From Faecalibacterium sp. An122 (GTDB lineage: Bacteria > Bacillota > Clostridia > Oscillospirales > Ruminococcaceae), in NCBI RefSeq assembly GCF_002160895.1, contig NZ_NFLL01000001.1, positions 1-64,000 of the forward strand: DNA of 64,000 nt, in the 5' to 3' direction. Under the pieces are notes generated by a model. That model was not told where the DNA came from and ran no database searches. It saw only the letters and a list, made by a program, of their open reading frames with translations. Positions 51,933 to 62,881 of this stretch are shown one piece after another. The translations under genes were made by a program, and so were the position numbers. Numbering within the stretch: position 1 is the stretch's first letter; each line of letters starts with the position of its first letter.

Positions 51933-53279
51933 TCAGCGCTTGTTGCTGCGGCGCCAGATGTGCATGTTGGCGGCGTCGGCGATCAGCTGCTCCCGGAAAT
52001 CGGGGTGAGCCAGGCTGATGATGGCCTCTGCCTTCTGCCAGGTGGTCAGACCCTTGAGGTTGACGCAGCCGTACTCGGTGCACAGATAGTGGATGTTGGC
52101 ACGGGTATCGGTGACAATGCTGCCGTTGGCCAGGGTGGGGCAGATGCGGCTCTCCATCTGGCCGGTCTTGCGGTTCTTGAAGGTGGAGGACAGGCAGATG
52201 AAGCTCTTGCCGCCGTTGGACAGGTAAGCGCCCAGGACAAAGTCCAGCTGGCCGCCTGCGCCCGAAATGTTGCGGATGCCGGCGCTCTCGGCGTTGACCT
52301 GACCGAACAGGTCCACATCCACGGCGTTGTTGATGGAGATGAAGTTATCCAGCGCGGCGATGGTCCGCACGTCGTTGGTGTAATCCACCGGGGCAGACAT
52401 GCACTCGGGGTTGTCGTTGAGGTAGTCGTACATCTTCTGGGTGCCGGCGCCGAAGGCATACACCTGGCGGCCCTTGTCGATCTGCTTGCGGCTGCCGTTG
52501 ATCTTGCCGGCCTTGGCGATGTCCACAAAGCCGTCCACGTACATCTCAGTGTGGACGCCCAGGTCCTTCAGGTCGCTCTGAGCGATCAGGCTGCCGATGG
52601 CGTTGGGCATGCCGCCGATGCCCAGCTGCAGGCAGGCGCCGTTGGGAATCTGGGGAACGATCAGGTTGGCCACGGCCAGATCCACCTCAGAGGCGGGGCC
52701 TGCGGCGGCCATCTGACCCAGGGGCGGGTTGTCGCCCTCCACAATGCCGGTCACCTGGTCGATGTGGATGCCGTTCTGGAAGCCGCCCAGGCAGCGGGGC
52801 ATATTCTTGTTGACCTCAACGATGATCACCTCGGCCTTTTCGCAGACGGCGGCCAGATGGCTGGCCGAGGGGCCGAAGTTGAAGTAGCCGTGTTCATCCA
52901 TGGGCGCAACCTGGAAGACGGCCACGTTGACGGGGTCCTTGCTCTCGCGGTAGTAGCGGGGCAGCTCGGAATAGCGGATGGGGGAGTAGAAGGAGAAGCC
53001 CTGGGCCACCGCCTTCCGCTCGATGCCGCCCATGTGCCAGCTGTTCCAGGTCATGTGGGCAGCGGGGTCCTCAATCTGGAAGATGGCAGGAACCCACATC
53101 AGGATGCCGCCGCGGAAATTGACGTCCTCCAGCTGGGGCAGACGCTTGGCCAGGGCGGCGTCCACGGCCACCGTGGTGTTCACGGCCCAGCCATAGTCCA
53201 CCCAGTCGCCGCTCTTGACCATGGCGGCTGCGGCGTCGGCGGTAATGAGCTTGCGCTGATATTCAGTCCTGTAGTCCAT
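51933..53279 (-). CDS. but: Butyryl-CoA:acetate CoA-transferase
   Basis: This 448-residue family I CoA-transferase has [30 protein letters not shown], the presumed catalytic Glu in [10 protein letters not shown], and the C-terminal [15 protein letters not shown] and [12 protein letters not shown] blocks. 4-hydroxybutyrate CoA-transferases are close relatives. Length, sequence style and the nearby butyrate operon make the butyrate enzyme most likely: it swaps CoA from butyryl-CoA to acetate as the last step of butyrate formation. It is transcribed alone from a promoter about 310 bp upstream. Confidence 0.88.
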   Translation of the reverse strand: MDYRTEYQRKLITADAAAAMVKSGDWVDYGWAVNTTVAVDAALAKRLPQLEDVNFRGGILMWVPAIFQIEDPAAHMTWNSWHMGGIERKAVAQGFSFYSPIRYSELPRYYRESKDPVNVAVFQVAPMDEHGYFNFGPSASHLAAVCEKAEVIIVEVNKNMPRCLGGFQNGIHIDQVTGIVEGDNPPLGQMAAAGPASEVDLAVANLIVPQIPNGACLQLGIGGMPNAIGSLIAQSDLKDLGVHTEMYVDGFVDIAKAGKINGSRKQIDKGRQVYAFGAGTQKMYDYLNDNPECMSAPVDYTNDVRTIAALDNFISINNAVDVDLFGQVNAESAGIRNISGAGGQLDFVLGAYLSNGGKSFICLSSTFKNRKTGQMESRICPTLANGSIVTDTRANIHYLCTEYGCVNLKGLTTWQKAEAIISLAHPDFREQLIADAANMHIWRRSNKR

Positions 53280-53588
53280 TCTTAGATCATCCTTTCCTGG
53301 GGGTCTGAGAAGCCCCGGCCGCGGCCGGAATCGCCAGGCTTATTATAAATAGGAAAGCAGGCGCTTCCGGTTTGGCGGCCGCTCCCTGCCTGAAAGGATT
53401 GGCAGGCTGGGGCTCCCAAATCCATCCCATTTCAACGTATGCGGTGTCGGTTCCAAACTCAAAGAAAGTTAAAAGGAAGTACATACTCTGCACACCCGTT
53501 CATCACATCCGGGTGATACAGTAACCTTGTGACAGGTCAGAAGGGAAGGCCGGCAAGGTTGTGCAGCCCAGCATTCCCTACACTGATA
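53280..53588 (-). other. Long leader of but
   Basis: Between the but promoter and its ATG lie about 300 nt without a credible gene. They contain a hairpin CACCCG/CGGGTG near 53497-53518 and GC-rich stems nearer the gene (GGCCGCGGCC). A 68-codon frame at 53287-53493 has no ribosome site and is not called. No riboswitch class is recognised. Confidence 0.45.
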
Positions 53589-53617
53589 GTTATAACATTA
53601 ACGATGTCGAGAATCAA
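53589..53617 (-). promoter_or_regulatory. but promoter
   Basis: On the minus strand TTGATT, 17 bp and TATAAC. The region 53618-53974 on the other side, before coaD, is AT-rich at first and contains a plus-strand TTGACA (53734-53739) without a convincing -10; I see no gene in it. Confidence 0.6.
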
Positions 53618-53974
53618 TAGAAAATCACAAAAAAACTCCCTCTTAGCAAAATGTACAAAAACTTGAGAGAATGTTTTCAATTGTTTGGGTCAAGAGAGCC
53701 GAAAAAATGCTCCAAACTACTTGATAAACTTTTGACAATGTGGTTTACTAAGTGTGTCAGGAGGCGCGGGACGCCGCCTTGGACCCAAAGTCGTTACGAA
53801 ATTAACGACCGGGTGCGCCTGAAACATCAAAACGCCTGCCCCGGGGCCGTGCGCCGAGCCAAAAGCCCGGCGGGCCAGGGGAGAGCAGCCGACGGCTGCA
53901 AAGGGCGTGCTTGAGATCGTGCGCCGGGCCGCCGCAGGCAGCCGGGCGCGGAAAACAGGGAGGCAGTAGTTTCC

Positions 53975-54478
53975 ATGGCAATCGCCATTTATCCCGGTTC
54001 TTTTGACCCGGTTACCCGTGGACATCTGGATATCATCAAGCGGGCAGCCAAGATCAACGACAAATTGATCGTCGCGGTGCTCATCAACAGCGCCAAGCGC
54101 CCCCTCTTCACCATTGAGGAGCGGGTGGAGCTCTTGACCGAGTGCTGCAAGGGCATTCCCAATGTCACCGTTCAGAGCTTCGACGGCCTGACGGTGGATT
54201 TCGCCCGGAAGTGCCACGCCACCGTCATGGTGCGGGGGCTGCGGGCGGTCACCGACTTTGAGAATGAGATCCAGCTGGCCCAGACCAATCACGCTTTGAT
54301 GCCCGGCATCGAGACAGTGTTCCTCTCCACCAGCATCAAGTGGAGTTACCTGTCCTCGACCATCGTCAAGGAAGCGGCACGGTACGGCAGCGACATCAGC
54401 AAATTCGTCACCCCCAACGTCGAAAAGGCGGTGCGGGAAAAGATGGAGGCGCTGCGGACCGCCGGCCAGCAGCCGTAA
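53975..54478 (+). CDS. coaD: Phosphopantetheine adenylyltransferase
   Basis: This 167-residue enzyme makes dephospho-CoA, the fourth step of CoA synthesis. It has the nucleotidyltransferase motif [16 protein letters not shown] and the C-terminal [12 protein letters not shown] with the conserved Ser/Thr. The ATG follows GGGAGG. It lies 111 bp before thl in the same direction, with no clear terminator between, so some co-transcription with the CoA-dependent butyrate operon is possible. Confidence 0.95.
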   Translation: MAIAIYPGSFDPVTRGHLDIIKRAAKINDKLIVAVLINSAKRPLFTIEERVELLTECCKGIPNVTVQSFDGLTVDFARKCHATVMVRGLRAVTDFENEIQLAQTNHALMPGIETVFLSTSIKWSYLSSTIVKEAARYGSDISKFVTPNVEKAVREKMEALRTAGQQP

Positions 54479-54589
54479 CAAGCAAAAGTCCCCGCGGGCG
54501 TATCCCAAAGGGTTTTTGATAGAAGGTTTTATCTGCTGCAAAAAACAAACAAAACCACACATTTCATGCGAAACAGGAGGCAATTCAAC

Positions 54590-55777
54590 ATGAAAAAGAT
54601 CGTTATCGCATCTGCATGCCGCACCGCCATTGGTAAGTTTGGCGGCACCCTGTCCAACGTCCCCGCTGCCGAGCTGGGCGCTGTGGTCATCAAGGAAGCT
54701 CTCCAGCGCGCCAACGTCAAGCCCGAGCAGGTTGACCAGGTCTACATGGGCTGTGTCATCCAGGCTGGCCAGGGCCAGAACGTTGCCCGTCAGGCTTCTC
54801 TGAAGGCTGGCCTGCCCGTTGAGGTCCCCGCTGTGACCGTCAACGTGGTCTGCGGCTCCGGTCTGGAGTGCGTGAACATGGCAGCCCGCATGATCGAGGC
54901 CGGCGATGCTGACATCGTGGTTGCAGGCGGCACCGAGAACATGGATATGGCTCCCTTCGCAATGATGAAGGCCCGCTACGGCTACCGCATGGGTTCTCCC
55001 ATGGGCAAGAGCGAGCTGGTGGACACCATGGTCAACGACGCTCTGTGGGATGTGTTCAACAACTACCACATGGGCATCACCGCTGAGAACGTTGCAGATC
55101 AGTGGAACCTGAGCCGTGAGGACCTGGACAACTTCGCTTACAACAGCCAGCTGAAGGCTGACGCTGCCATCAAGAGCGGCGCATTCAAGGACGAGATCGT
55201 CCCCGTCGTCATCAAGAACAAGAAGGGCGACATCATCTTCGATACCGATGAAGGCCCCCGTCTGAGCGCTCCCGAAGTTCTGGCCAAGCTGAAGCCCGCC
55301 TTCAAGAAGGACGGCAAGGTCACCGCCGGCAACGCTTCCGCCATCAACGACGGCGCAGCTGCTGTCGTGGTCATGAGCGAGGAGAAGGCCAAGGAGCTGG
55401 GCATCACCCCGATGGCTACCTGGGTTGCAGGCGCTCTGGGCGGCGTGGATCCCTCCATCATGGGTGTGGGCCCCGTTGCAGCTACCAAGAAGGTTATGGC
55501 CAAGGCTGGCCTGACCGTCGCCGATATGGACCTGATCGAGGCCAACGAGGCTTTCGCTTCCCAGTCTCTGGCTGTGGCTCACGACCTGGGCTTTGACATG
55601 GAGAAGGTCAACGTCAACGGCGGCGCCATCGCTCTGGGCCACCCCGTCGGCGCTTCCGGCTGCCGCATCCTGGTCACCCTGCTGTACGCCATGAAGCATC
55701 GCGGCGCCAAGAAGGGCCTGGCCACCCTGTGCATCGGCGGCGGCATGGGCTGCGCCACCATCGTCGAGATGGACTAA
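54590..55777 (+). CDS. thl: Acetyl-CoA C-acetyltransferase (thiolase)
   Basis: This 395-residue thiolase condenses two acetyl-CoA to acetoacetyl-CoA, the first step of butyrate formation. Catalytic residues are clear: Cys in [12 protein letters not shown], His in [12 protein letters not shown] and Cys in [10 protein letters not shown], with NGGAIALG before the His block. The ATG has AGGAGG upstream. It is the first gene of thl-crt-hbd-bcd-etfB-etfA. Confidence 0.96.
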   Translation: MKKIVIASACRTAIGKFGGTLSNVPAAELGAVVIKEALQRANVKPEQVDQVYMGCVIQAGQGQNVARQASLKAGLPVEVPAVTVNVVCGSGLECVNMAARMIEAGDADIVVAGGTENMDMAPFAMMKARYGYRMGSPMGKSELVDTMVNDALWDVFNNYHMGITAENVADQWNLSREDLDNFAYNSQLKADAAIKSGAFKDEIVPVVIKNKKGDIIFDTDEGPRLSAPEVLAKLKPAFKKDGKVTAGNASAINDGAAAVVVMSEEKAKELGITPMATWVAGALGGVDPSIMGVGPVAATKKVMAKAGLTVADMDLIEANEAFASQSLAVAHDLGFDMEKVNVNGGAIALGHPVGASGCRILVTLLYAMKHRGAKKGLATLCIGGGMGCATIVEMD

Positions 55778-55806
55778 TCCATCCGGCCTGCTGAATTGAT
55801 TTGATC

Positions 55807-55851
55807 CGGGCGCGCCGGCGCGGGAACCTCCCCGCGCCGGCAGCGCGCCCG
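55807..55851 (+). other. GC-rich intercistronic hairpin between thl and crt
   Basis: The arms GGGCGCG-CCGGCGCGGG and CCCGCGCCGG-GCGCGCCC form a very stable hairpin with no T tract. It is better placed to stabilise the thl mRNA end or mark a processing site than to stop transcription. Confidence 0.6.
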
Positions 55852-55877
55852 CCTTTGATAGGCTGAAAGGAAACACT

Positions 55878-56663
55878 ATGGCTTTTGTAAAGACTGAAGT
55901 GCAGGGCGCTGTCGAGATCATTACCATCGACCGTCCCAAGGCACTGAACGCACTGAACCCCGAGGTTCTGGCTGATCTGAAGGCCGCTTTTGAGGCTGTG
56001 GATCAGAACACCATCCGCTGCATCGTCCTGACCGGCGAAGGGGATAAGAGCTTCGTGGCCGGCGCCGACATCGGCTCCATGAGCACCATGACCAAGGCAG
56101 AAGGCGAGGCCTTCGGCAAGCTGGGCAACGACATCTTCCTGATGATCGAGAACTTCCCCATCCCCGTCATCGCAGCCGTCAATGGCTTCGCTCTGGGCGG
56201 CGGCAATGAGCTGGCCATGAGCTGCGACATTCGCCTGTGCTCCGACAACGCCGTCTTCGGCCAGCCCGAAGTGGGCCTGGGCATCACCCCGGGCTTCGGC
56301 GGCACCCAGCGCCTGGCCCGTCTGGTGGGCCTGGGCATGGCCAAGCAGCTGGTCTACTCGGCTCTGAACATCAAGGCCGACGAGGCTCTGCGGATCGGTC
56401 TGGTGAACGCTGTGTATCCCCAGGCTGAGCTGATGGAGAACGCCCTGAAGCTGGCCGGCAAGATCGCCAAGAACGCCCCCATCGCAGTCCGCAACTGCAA
56501 GAAGGCCATGAACGAGGGCATTTCGCTGCCCATCGAGAAGGCCGTCGAGGTGGAGGAGAAGCTGTTCGGCGACTGCTTCGAGACCCACGATCAGGTGGAG
56601 GGCATGGCTTGCTTCCTCTCCCGCGAGAAACCCAAGCCCAAGGCTGTCTTTACCAACAACTAA
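55878..56663 (+). CDS. crt: 3-hydroxybutyryl-CoA dehydratase (crotonase)
   Basis: This 261-residue enoyl-CoA hydratase makes crotonyl-CoA from 3-hydroxybutyryl-CoA. It has the oxyanion block KSFVAGADIGSM and GGGNELAMSCDIRL, and the catalytic Glu region GQPEVGLGITPGFGGTQRL. Length is normal. It lies 100 bp after thl and 52 bp before hbd. Confidence 0.95.
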   Translation: MAFVKTEVQGAVEIITIDRPKALNALNPEVLADLKAAFEAVDQNTIRCIVLTGEGDKSFVAGADIGSMSTMTKAEGEAFGKLGNDIFLMIENFPIPVIAAVNGFALGGGNELAMSCDIRLCSDNAVFGQPEVGLGITPGFGGTQRLARLVGLGMAKQLVYSALNIKADEALRIGLVNAVYPQAELMENALKLAGKIAKNAPIAVRNCKKAMNEGISLPIEKAVEVEEKLFGDCFETHDQVEGMACFLSREKPKPKAVFTNN

Positions 56664-56715
56664 GTATTTGCAATCCATTCAATTATAATTCAGATTATAA
56701 AAAGGAGAAATTGCT

Positions 56716-57588
56716 ATGAAAATCGGCGTTATCGGCGCTGGCACCATGGGCCAGGGCATCGCAAAGGCATTTGCTCAGGTTGAGGGCAACACCGTTGCTC
56801 TGTGCGATATCAAGCAGGAGTGGGCTGAGAATGGCAAGGCCAAGATCGCCAAGGGCTATGACCGTCTGGTCGCCAAGGGCAAGATGACCAAGGCCAAGGC
56901 TGACGAGATCTGCGCAGCCATCACCCCGGGCGTCAAGGAAGATCTGTGCGCTGACTGCGATCTGATCGTTGAGGCCGCTTTCGAGGATATGAAGGTCAAG
57001 CAGGACACCTTCGCAGCTCTGGACAAGATCTGCAAGCCCGAGTGCATCTTCGCTTCCAACACCTCGTCCCTGTCCATCACCGAGATCGGCAAGGGCCTGA
57101 GCCGTCCTCTGGTGGGTATGCACTTCTTCAACCCCGCCGACCGCATGAAGCTGATCGAGGTCATCGCTGGCTGCAACACCCCCAACGAGACCGTTGAGAA
57201 GATCAAGGAGATCTCTGTTGCCATCGGCAAGCAGCCGGTTCAGGTCAACGAGGCTGCCGGCTTCGTGGTCAACCGCATCCTGATCCCCATGATCAACGAG
57301 GCTGCCTTCATCAAGATGGAGGGCGTTTCGGACATCGAGGGCATCGACGCCGCTATGAAGCTGGGCGCCAACCACCCCATGGGACCCCTGGAGCTGGGCG
57401 ACTTCATTGGCCTGGATATCTGCCTGGCCATCATGGACGTCCTGTACAAGGAGACCGGCGACTCCAAGTATCGTGCATGCCCCCTGCTGCGCAAGATGGT
57501 TCGCGGCGGCAACCTGGGCTGCAAGGCCGGCAAGGGCTTCTATGTCTACAACGCTGACCGCACCAAGACCCCGGTCGACAAGCTGTAA
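56716..57588 (+). CDS. hbd: 3-hydroxybutyryl-CoA dehydrogenase
   Basis: This 290-residue NAD(P)-dependent enzyme reduces acetoacetyl-CoA. It has the dinucleotide motif IGVIGAGTMGQGIA, the catalytic block GMHFFNPADRMKLIEVI and the dimer domain with GFVVNRILIPMINEA. AAAGGAG precedes the ATG. A strong hairpin with a short T run follows, so bcd-etfBA may be expressed at a different level. Confidence 0.96.
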   Translation: MKIGVIGAGTMGQGIAKAFAQVEGNTVALCDIKQEWAENGKAKIAKGYDRLVAKGKMTKAKADEICAAITPGVKEDLCADCDLIVEAAFEDMKVKQDTFAALDKICKPECIFASNTSSLSITEIGKGLSRPLVGMHFFNPADRMKLIEVIAGCNTPNETVEKIKEISVAIGKQPVQVNEAAGFVVNRILIPMINEAAFIKMEGVSDIEGIDAAMKLGANHPMGPLELGDFIGLDICLAIMDVLYKETGDSKYRACPLLRKMVRGGNLGCKAGKGFYVYNADRTKTPVDKL

Positions 57589-57621
57589 GATGCCGCAAGG
57601 GGTAATCCGGGCGTAACGGGT

Positions 57622-57662
57622 CGCTCCCCGCAGGTGAATAGCTCCTGCGGGGAGCGGTTTTG
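57622..57662 (+). terminator. Internal terminator or attenuator between hbd and bcd
   Basis: A perfect 13-bp stem (CGCTCCCCGCAGG and CCTGCGGGGAGCG, 9-nt loop) is followed by GTTTTG. The T run is short, so read-through is likely and the hairpin may set the ratio of upstream to downstream genes. Confidence 0.65.
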
Positions 57663-57704
57663 CCCGGCCCCATAATACTATGATTTCCAAGGGAGGAAGC
57701 AGTG

Positions 57705-58874
<1,170 letters not shown>

Positions 58875-58890
58875 GGAGGGCAATGTTACA

Positions 58891-59685
58891 ATGAAAGCGA
58901 TTGTTTGTGTCAAGCAGGTTCCCGATACCTCCGGCAAGGTTGCAGTCAAGCCGGACGGAACCCTCGACCGTGCCTCTATGGCAACCATCACCAACCCCGA
59001 TGACCTGAACGCCCTGGAGGCCGCCCTCAAGCTGAAGGACGCCACCGGCTGCGAAGTCGTCGTCGTGACCATGGGCCCCCCGCCGGCCGAAGGCATGCTG
59101 CGCGAGCTGCTGGCCCGCGGCGCTGACCGTGCCGTTCTGGTTTCGGGCCGTGAGTTCGGCGGTTCCGATACCTTCGCCACCAGCCAGATCCTGGCTGCTG
59201 CCGTCAACAAGATTGGCGTCGGCCCCGAGGATATCGTCTTCTGCGGCCGTCAGGCCATCGACGGCGATACCGCCCAGGTCGGTCCCCAGATCGCTGAGAA
59301 GCTGCACCTGCCTCAGGTCACCTACGCTGCCGACATCCAGAAGGATGGCGACACCCTGGTGGTCAAGCGCATGCTGGAAGACGGCTACATGATGATCCGG
59401 GTCAAGACTCCCTGCCTGATCACCTGCATCAAGGAGCTGAACCAGCCCCGTTACATGAACATCAACGGCATCTTCACCTGCTACGACAAGCCGATGGAAG
59501 TCTTTGACTACGAGGCTCTGAAAGATGATCCCCTGATCGAGGTGGACACCATCGGTCTGAAGGGCTCGCCCACCAACGTCTTTAAGTCCTTCACTCCTCC
59601 CCAGAAGGGTGCAGGCACCATGCTCACCGGTGACGACGTGGCTGCTCAGCTGGCGTCTGTCCTGGCCGGCAAGCATCTGATCTGA
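58891..59685 (+). CDS. etfB: Electron transfer flavoprotein subunit beta
   Basis: This 264-residue subunit has VCVKQVPDTSGKVAV, LNALEAALKLKD, VFCGRQAIDGDTAQVGPQIAEKL and PCLITCIKELNQPRYM. With EtfA it carries electrons from NADH to Bcd and, in butyrate producers, to ferredoxin. It lies 16 bp after bcd and 19 bp before etfA, a tight group. Confidence 0.96.
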   Translation: MKAIVCVKQVPDTSGKVAVKPDGTLDRASMATITNPDDLNALEAALKLKDATGCEVVVVTMGPPPAEGMLRELLARGADRAVLVSGREFGGSDTFATSQILAAAVNKIGVGPEDIVFCGRQAIDGDTAQVGPQIAEKLHLPQVTYAADIQKDGDTLVVKRMLEDGYMMIRVKTPCLITCIKELNQPRYMNINGIFTCYDKPMEVFDYEALKDDPLIEVDTIGLKGSPTNVFKSFTPPQKGAGTMLTGDDVAAQLASVLAGKHLI

Positions 59686-59704
59686 CGAAAGGAGCAGGAT
59701 TACA

Positions 59705-60799
59705 ATGGCTGATTTTAACGAATACAAGGGCGTGTGGGTCTTCTGCGAGCAGCGGCAGGGCACACTGATGTCCACCGACTTCGAGCTGGTGAGCGAGGCC
59801 CGCAAGCTGGCCGACGAGCTGGGCTGCGAAGTCACTGGCTTGCTGCTGGGCGATCAGGTTGAGTCCATCGCCAAGGAGCTGGGCGGCTACGGCGCTGACA
59901 AGGTCATCGTCTGCGAGAGCCCGCTGCTCAAGGATTACACCACCGACGCATACGCCAAGGTCGTCTGCGACATGGTCAACGAGTTCAAGCCTGAGGTTCT
60001 GCTGATCGGCGCAACCAACATCGGCCGTGACCTCGGCCCCCGCTGCGCAGCCCGTCTGCACACCGGTCTGACCGCCGACGCCACCCACCTGGACATCGAC
60101 ACCAAGAAGTACGTGGAATTCCTGGCTGAGAGCTCCACCATCGACCTGTCCAAGCAGACCTTTGACTACGAGGACCGCAACCTGAAGATGACCCGTCCTG
60201 CATTCGGCGGTCACCTGATGGCTACCATTATCTGCCCCCGGTTCCGTCCCCAGATGTCCACCGTCCGTCCCGGCGTCATGAAGAAGGCCCCCTTCGATCA
60301 GGCCAAGGCTGATGCCTGCCAGATCGTCAAGCCCGCTTTCAGCCTGACCACCGACGACATCAAGACCGAGGTCCTGAGCGTGGAGAAGGCCGCCACCAAG
60401 CTGGTTGACCTGATCGGCGCAGACGTCATTGTCTCTGTGGGCCGCGGCATCTCCAAGGACGTGGAGAAGGGCATTGCTCTGGCCGAGCAGCTGGCTGCTG
60501 CTCTGGGCGGCGGCGTTGTGGGTGCTTCCCGTGCCGTCACCGACGCAGGCTGGATGAGCGCTGACCACCAGGTTGGCCAGACCGGCAAGACCGTCCATCC
60601 CAAGATCTACGTCGCTCTGGGTATCTCCGGCGCCATCCAGCACGTGGCTGGCATGCAGGATTCCGAGCTGATCATTGCCGTGAACAAGAACGAGACCGCC
60701 CCCATCTTCGGCGTCGCTGATTACGGCATCGTGGGCGACCTGTTCAAGGTCGTGCCCGATCTGATCAAGGAGATCGAGGCTGCCAAGGCTGCAAAGTAA
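59705..60799 (+). CDS. etfA: Electron transfer flavoprotein subunit alpha
   Basis: This 364-residue subunit ends with the FAD-binding domain: SVGRGISKDVEKGIALAE, VGASRAVTDAGWMSADHQVG, LGISGAIQHVAGMQDSE and VNKNETAPIFGVADYGIVGD. It is the last gene of the butyrate operon. No N-terminal ferredoxin-like extension is seen, as expected for the form that works with Bcd. Confidence 0.96.
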   Translation: MADFNEYKGVWVFCEQRQGTLMSTDFELVSEARKLADELGCEVTGLLLGDQVESIAKELGGYGADKVIVCESPLLKDYTTDAYAKVVCDMVNEFKPEVLLIGATNIGRDLGPRCAARLHTGLTADATHLDIDTKKYVEFLAESSTIDLSKQTFDYEDRNLKMTRPAFGGHLMATIICPRFRPQMSTVRPGVMKKAPFDQAKADACQIVKPAFSLTTDDIKTEVLSVEKAATKLVDLIGADVIVSVGRGISKDVEKGIALAEQLAAALGGGVVGASRAVTDAGWMSADHQVGQTGKTVHPKIYVALGISGAIQHVAGMQDSELIIAVNKNETAPIFGVADYGIVGDLFKVVPDLIKEIEAAKAAK

Positions 60800-60838
60800 G
60801 TCTACTTTACACCTAAAACGCTCGTAAAATCGTAACAA

Positions 60839-60869
60839 AGCGCTCTGCCTTCGGGCGGGGCGCTTTTTG
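60839..60869 (+). terminator. Terminator of the butyrate operon
   Basis: The stem AGCGCTCTGCC/GGCGGGGCGCT closes a TTCG loop and is followed by TTTTTGC. Confidence 0.88.
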
Positions 60870-61032
60870 CGTGCCGGGACATCCGATGAGGCGGGAAAGA
60901 TCCTGTGGCATCAGAAGAGTAGGTAAATGCACTTTTTGGAGGCCAGCGGTTTGCCGGCCAAGGCCGCTTGAAAACCGTATTTTGGACGCTCCGCCTTTGG
61001 ACCGAGCATTTTTTGCGCCTGGATGTGCGCCC

Positions 61033-61060
61033 TTGCGCAAATGTCGATTTATGCTATACT
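61033..61060 (+). promoter_or_regulatory. Promoter of the YigZ-like gene
   Basis: TTGCGC and TATACT are separated by 16 bp, about 30 bp before the TTG start. Between the butyrate terminator and this site no gene is visible. Confidence 0.5.
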
Positions 61061-61091
61061 CTAATAAAGACATAAAGGGGAGGACCGAATT

Positions 61092-61712
61092 TTGGAAGAA
61101 TACCGCACCATCCGGGGCACCGCATCCGGGGAATATGAGGAGAAGAAGAGCCGCTTTCTGGCGGCTGCTGCCCACGTCGAGAGCGAAGAGGAGGCCGTGG
61201 CCTTTCTGGAACAGATCCGGGCGGCCAACCGGACCGCACGCCACAACGTCTACGCCTATAAACTCCGGGCCGGCAACCGGGAGCGCTATTCCGATGACGG
61301 CGAGCCTGCCAAGACTGCCGGCACCCCGGTGCTGGAAGTCATCGGCCACAGCGGCCTGACCGATTTGATCGTGGTGGTAACCCGGTATTTCGGCGGGATT
61401 CTGCTGGGGACCGGCGGCCTGGTTCGGGCCTACACCAGCGCGGCGTCCAGCGCATTGGAAGCCGCCGAAAAGGTGACGGTTCAGCCGGTGGTCCGTCTCT
61501 CCACCACGGTGGACTATTCCCTGTATGAGCGGGTGACCCTTCTGGTGGCCGCCGCCGGGGGCCGCCTGGCTGATCCGGAGTTTACCGACCGGGTGTCCCT
61601 GCAGTGGCAGATGCGGGCCGGCACCCAGGGAGAACTGCTGGAACAGCTGCGGGAGCTGACCCGCGGACAGGGGAAAGTGGAGGTGTCCGAGCCCTTCTAC
61701 GGGCCGGTCTGA
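61092..61712 (+). CDS. YigZ/IMPACT family protein
   Basis: This 206-residue protein has the UPF0029/YigZ pattern: EKKSRFLAAAAHVES, TARHNVYAYKLR, YSDDGEPAKTAGTPVLEVI and VVVTRYFGGILLGTGGLVRAY, with a C-terminal ferredoxin-like domain. Relatives bind ribosomes or nucleic acids; the precise role is unsettled. It starts with TTG after GGGAGG. It is a separate unit before the dGTPase gene. Confidence 0.9.
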   Translation: MEEYRTIRGTASGEYEEKKSRFLAAAAHVESEEEAVAFLEQIRAANRTARHNVYAYKLRAGNRERYSDDGEPAKTAGTPVLEVIGHSGLTDLIVVVTRYFGGILLGTGGLVRAYTSAASSALEAAEKVTVQPVVRLSTTVDYSLYERVTLLVAAAGGRLADPEFTDRVSLQWQMRAGTQGELLEQLRELTRGQGKVEVSEPFYGPV

Positions 61713-61822
61713 ATTGGAAAATTTTTCCATATTCCAGAATTCTTCCCCTTGTGACATGTCCTCTGTGCTAGAATAACCAAGGCGGACCTTGGGCCCGTGA
61801 TGTTGAAAGTGAGGTATAGCCT

Positions 61823-62824
61823 ATGGATGTACGTCTGCGAACCGAAGAAATTGAGCGCCTGACCTTTGCGTCCTGGGCCAGTTTTTCCGATCAGAGCCGC
61901 GGCCGGGCCCGGCCCGAGCCCCAGGACCCCATCCGTCCCGTCTATCAGCGGGACCGGGACCGCATCATCCACTGCAAGGCGTTCCGCCGCCTCAAGCAGA
62001 AAACCCAGGTCTTTCTCTCGCCGGAGGGGGACCTGTACCGCACCCGCCTGACCCATACCCTGGAAGTTTCCCAGATTGCCCGTACCATTGCCCGGGCCCT
62101 CCGCCTCAACGAGGACCTCACCGAGGCCATCGCACTGGCCCACGATCTGGGGCATACCCCCTTTGGCCATGCAGGGGAGCGGGCGCTGAACCGGCTTCAT
62201 CCCGGGGGCTTCAAGCACTATGAGCAGAGCCTGCGGGTGGTGGACCGCCTGGAAAAGGACGGCAGCGGCCTGAACCTGACCTGGGAGGTCCGCAACGGCA
62301 TCGTCACCCACACCAAGGGAACATGGGCGGCTACGCCGGAAGGACGGATTGTCCGGATGGCCGATCAGATCGCCTATGTCAACCACGACATCGAGGATGC
62401 GGTGCGGGCCGGGGTCCTGGACCCCGCCGTCCTGCCCAGAGAAGCCACCGACGTGCTGGGTCAGACCAAGTCGGCGCGGATTACCGCCATGATCAACAGC
62501 ATCCTGCTTCATACCGAGCCGGGGACCATCCAGGCCGGTCCGGTGGAGGATGAGGCATTCCGGGTGCTGAAGGCCTTCATGTACAGCACCGTCTACGTGG
62601 ACAAGGTGGCCAAGCACGAGGAACAGAAGGTGGAAAAGGTCATCGAGTCGCTGTATGGGCACTATATGGCCCACACCGAACAGATGTCCACCCTCTATCA
62701 GCAGATTGCAGAGGAGGAAGGGGACGACCGGGCGGTGGCTGACTATATCAGCGGGATGAGCGATGATTTTGCCATCCGCGCCTTTGAGGAGCTCTATGTG
62801 CCCAAGCGCTGGCATGTGCTGTAA
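61823..62824 (+). CDS. dgt: dGTP triphosphohydrolase-like HD protein
   Basis: This 333-residue cytoplasmic HD-domain enzyme has RDRIIHCKAFRRLKQKTQVF, RTRLTHTLEVSQIARTI, ALAHDLGHTPFGHAGE and RMADQIAYVNHDIEDA, the metal and substrate set of dGTPases. It would hydrolyse dNTPs to nucleosides and triphosphate. It lies 58 bp before dnaG with no terminator between; the dgt-dnaG pairing is common in Firmicutes and links dNTP control to replication. Confidence 0.94.
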   Translation: MDVRLRTEEIERLTFASWASFSDQSRGRARPEPQDPIRPVYQRDRDRIIHCKAFRRLKQKTQVFLSPEGDLYRTRLTHTLEVSQIARTIARALRLNEDLTEAIALAHDLGHTPFGHAGERALNRLHPGGFKHYEQSLRVVDRLEKDGSGLNLTWEVRNGIVTHTKGTWAATPEGRIVRMADQIAYVNHDIEDAVRAGVLDPAVLPREATDVLGQTKSARITAMINSILLHTEPGTIQAGPVEDEAFRVLKAFMYSTVYVDKVAKHEEQKVEKVIESLYGHYMAHTEQMSTLYQQIAEEEGDDRAVADYISGMSDDFAIRAFEELYVPKRWHVL

Positions 62825-62881
62825 GGGCCGACGGCAGAATGACCGGGAAAACAAAAATCAGATGTTAGGGAAGTTCATTGC

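Noticed and set aside
53287-53493. 68-codon frame in the but leader
   Set aside because: No ribosome site and no conserved pattern; more likely chance in an untranslated leader.
53700-53760. Possible Rex-type operator or second promoter before coaD
   Set aside because: TTGACA is present but no matching -10 at 16-18 bp, and no sequence fits the TTGTTAA-N4-TTAACAA style of a Rex site.
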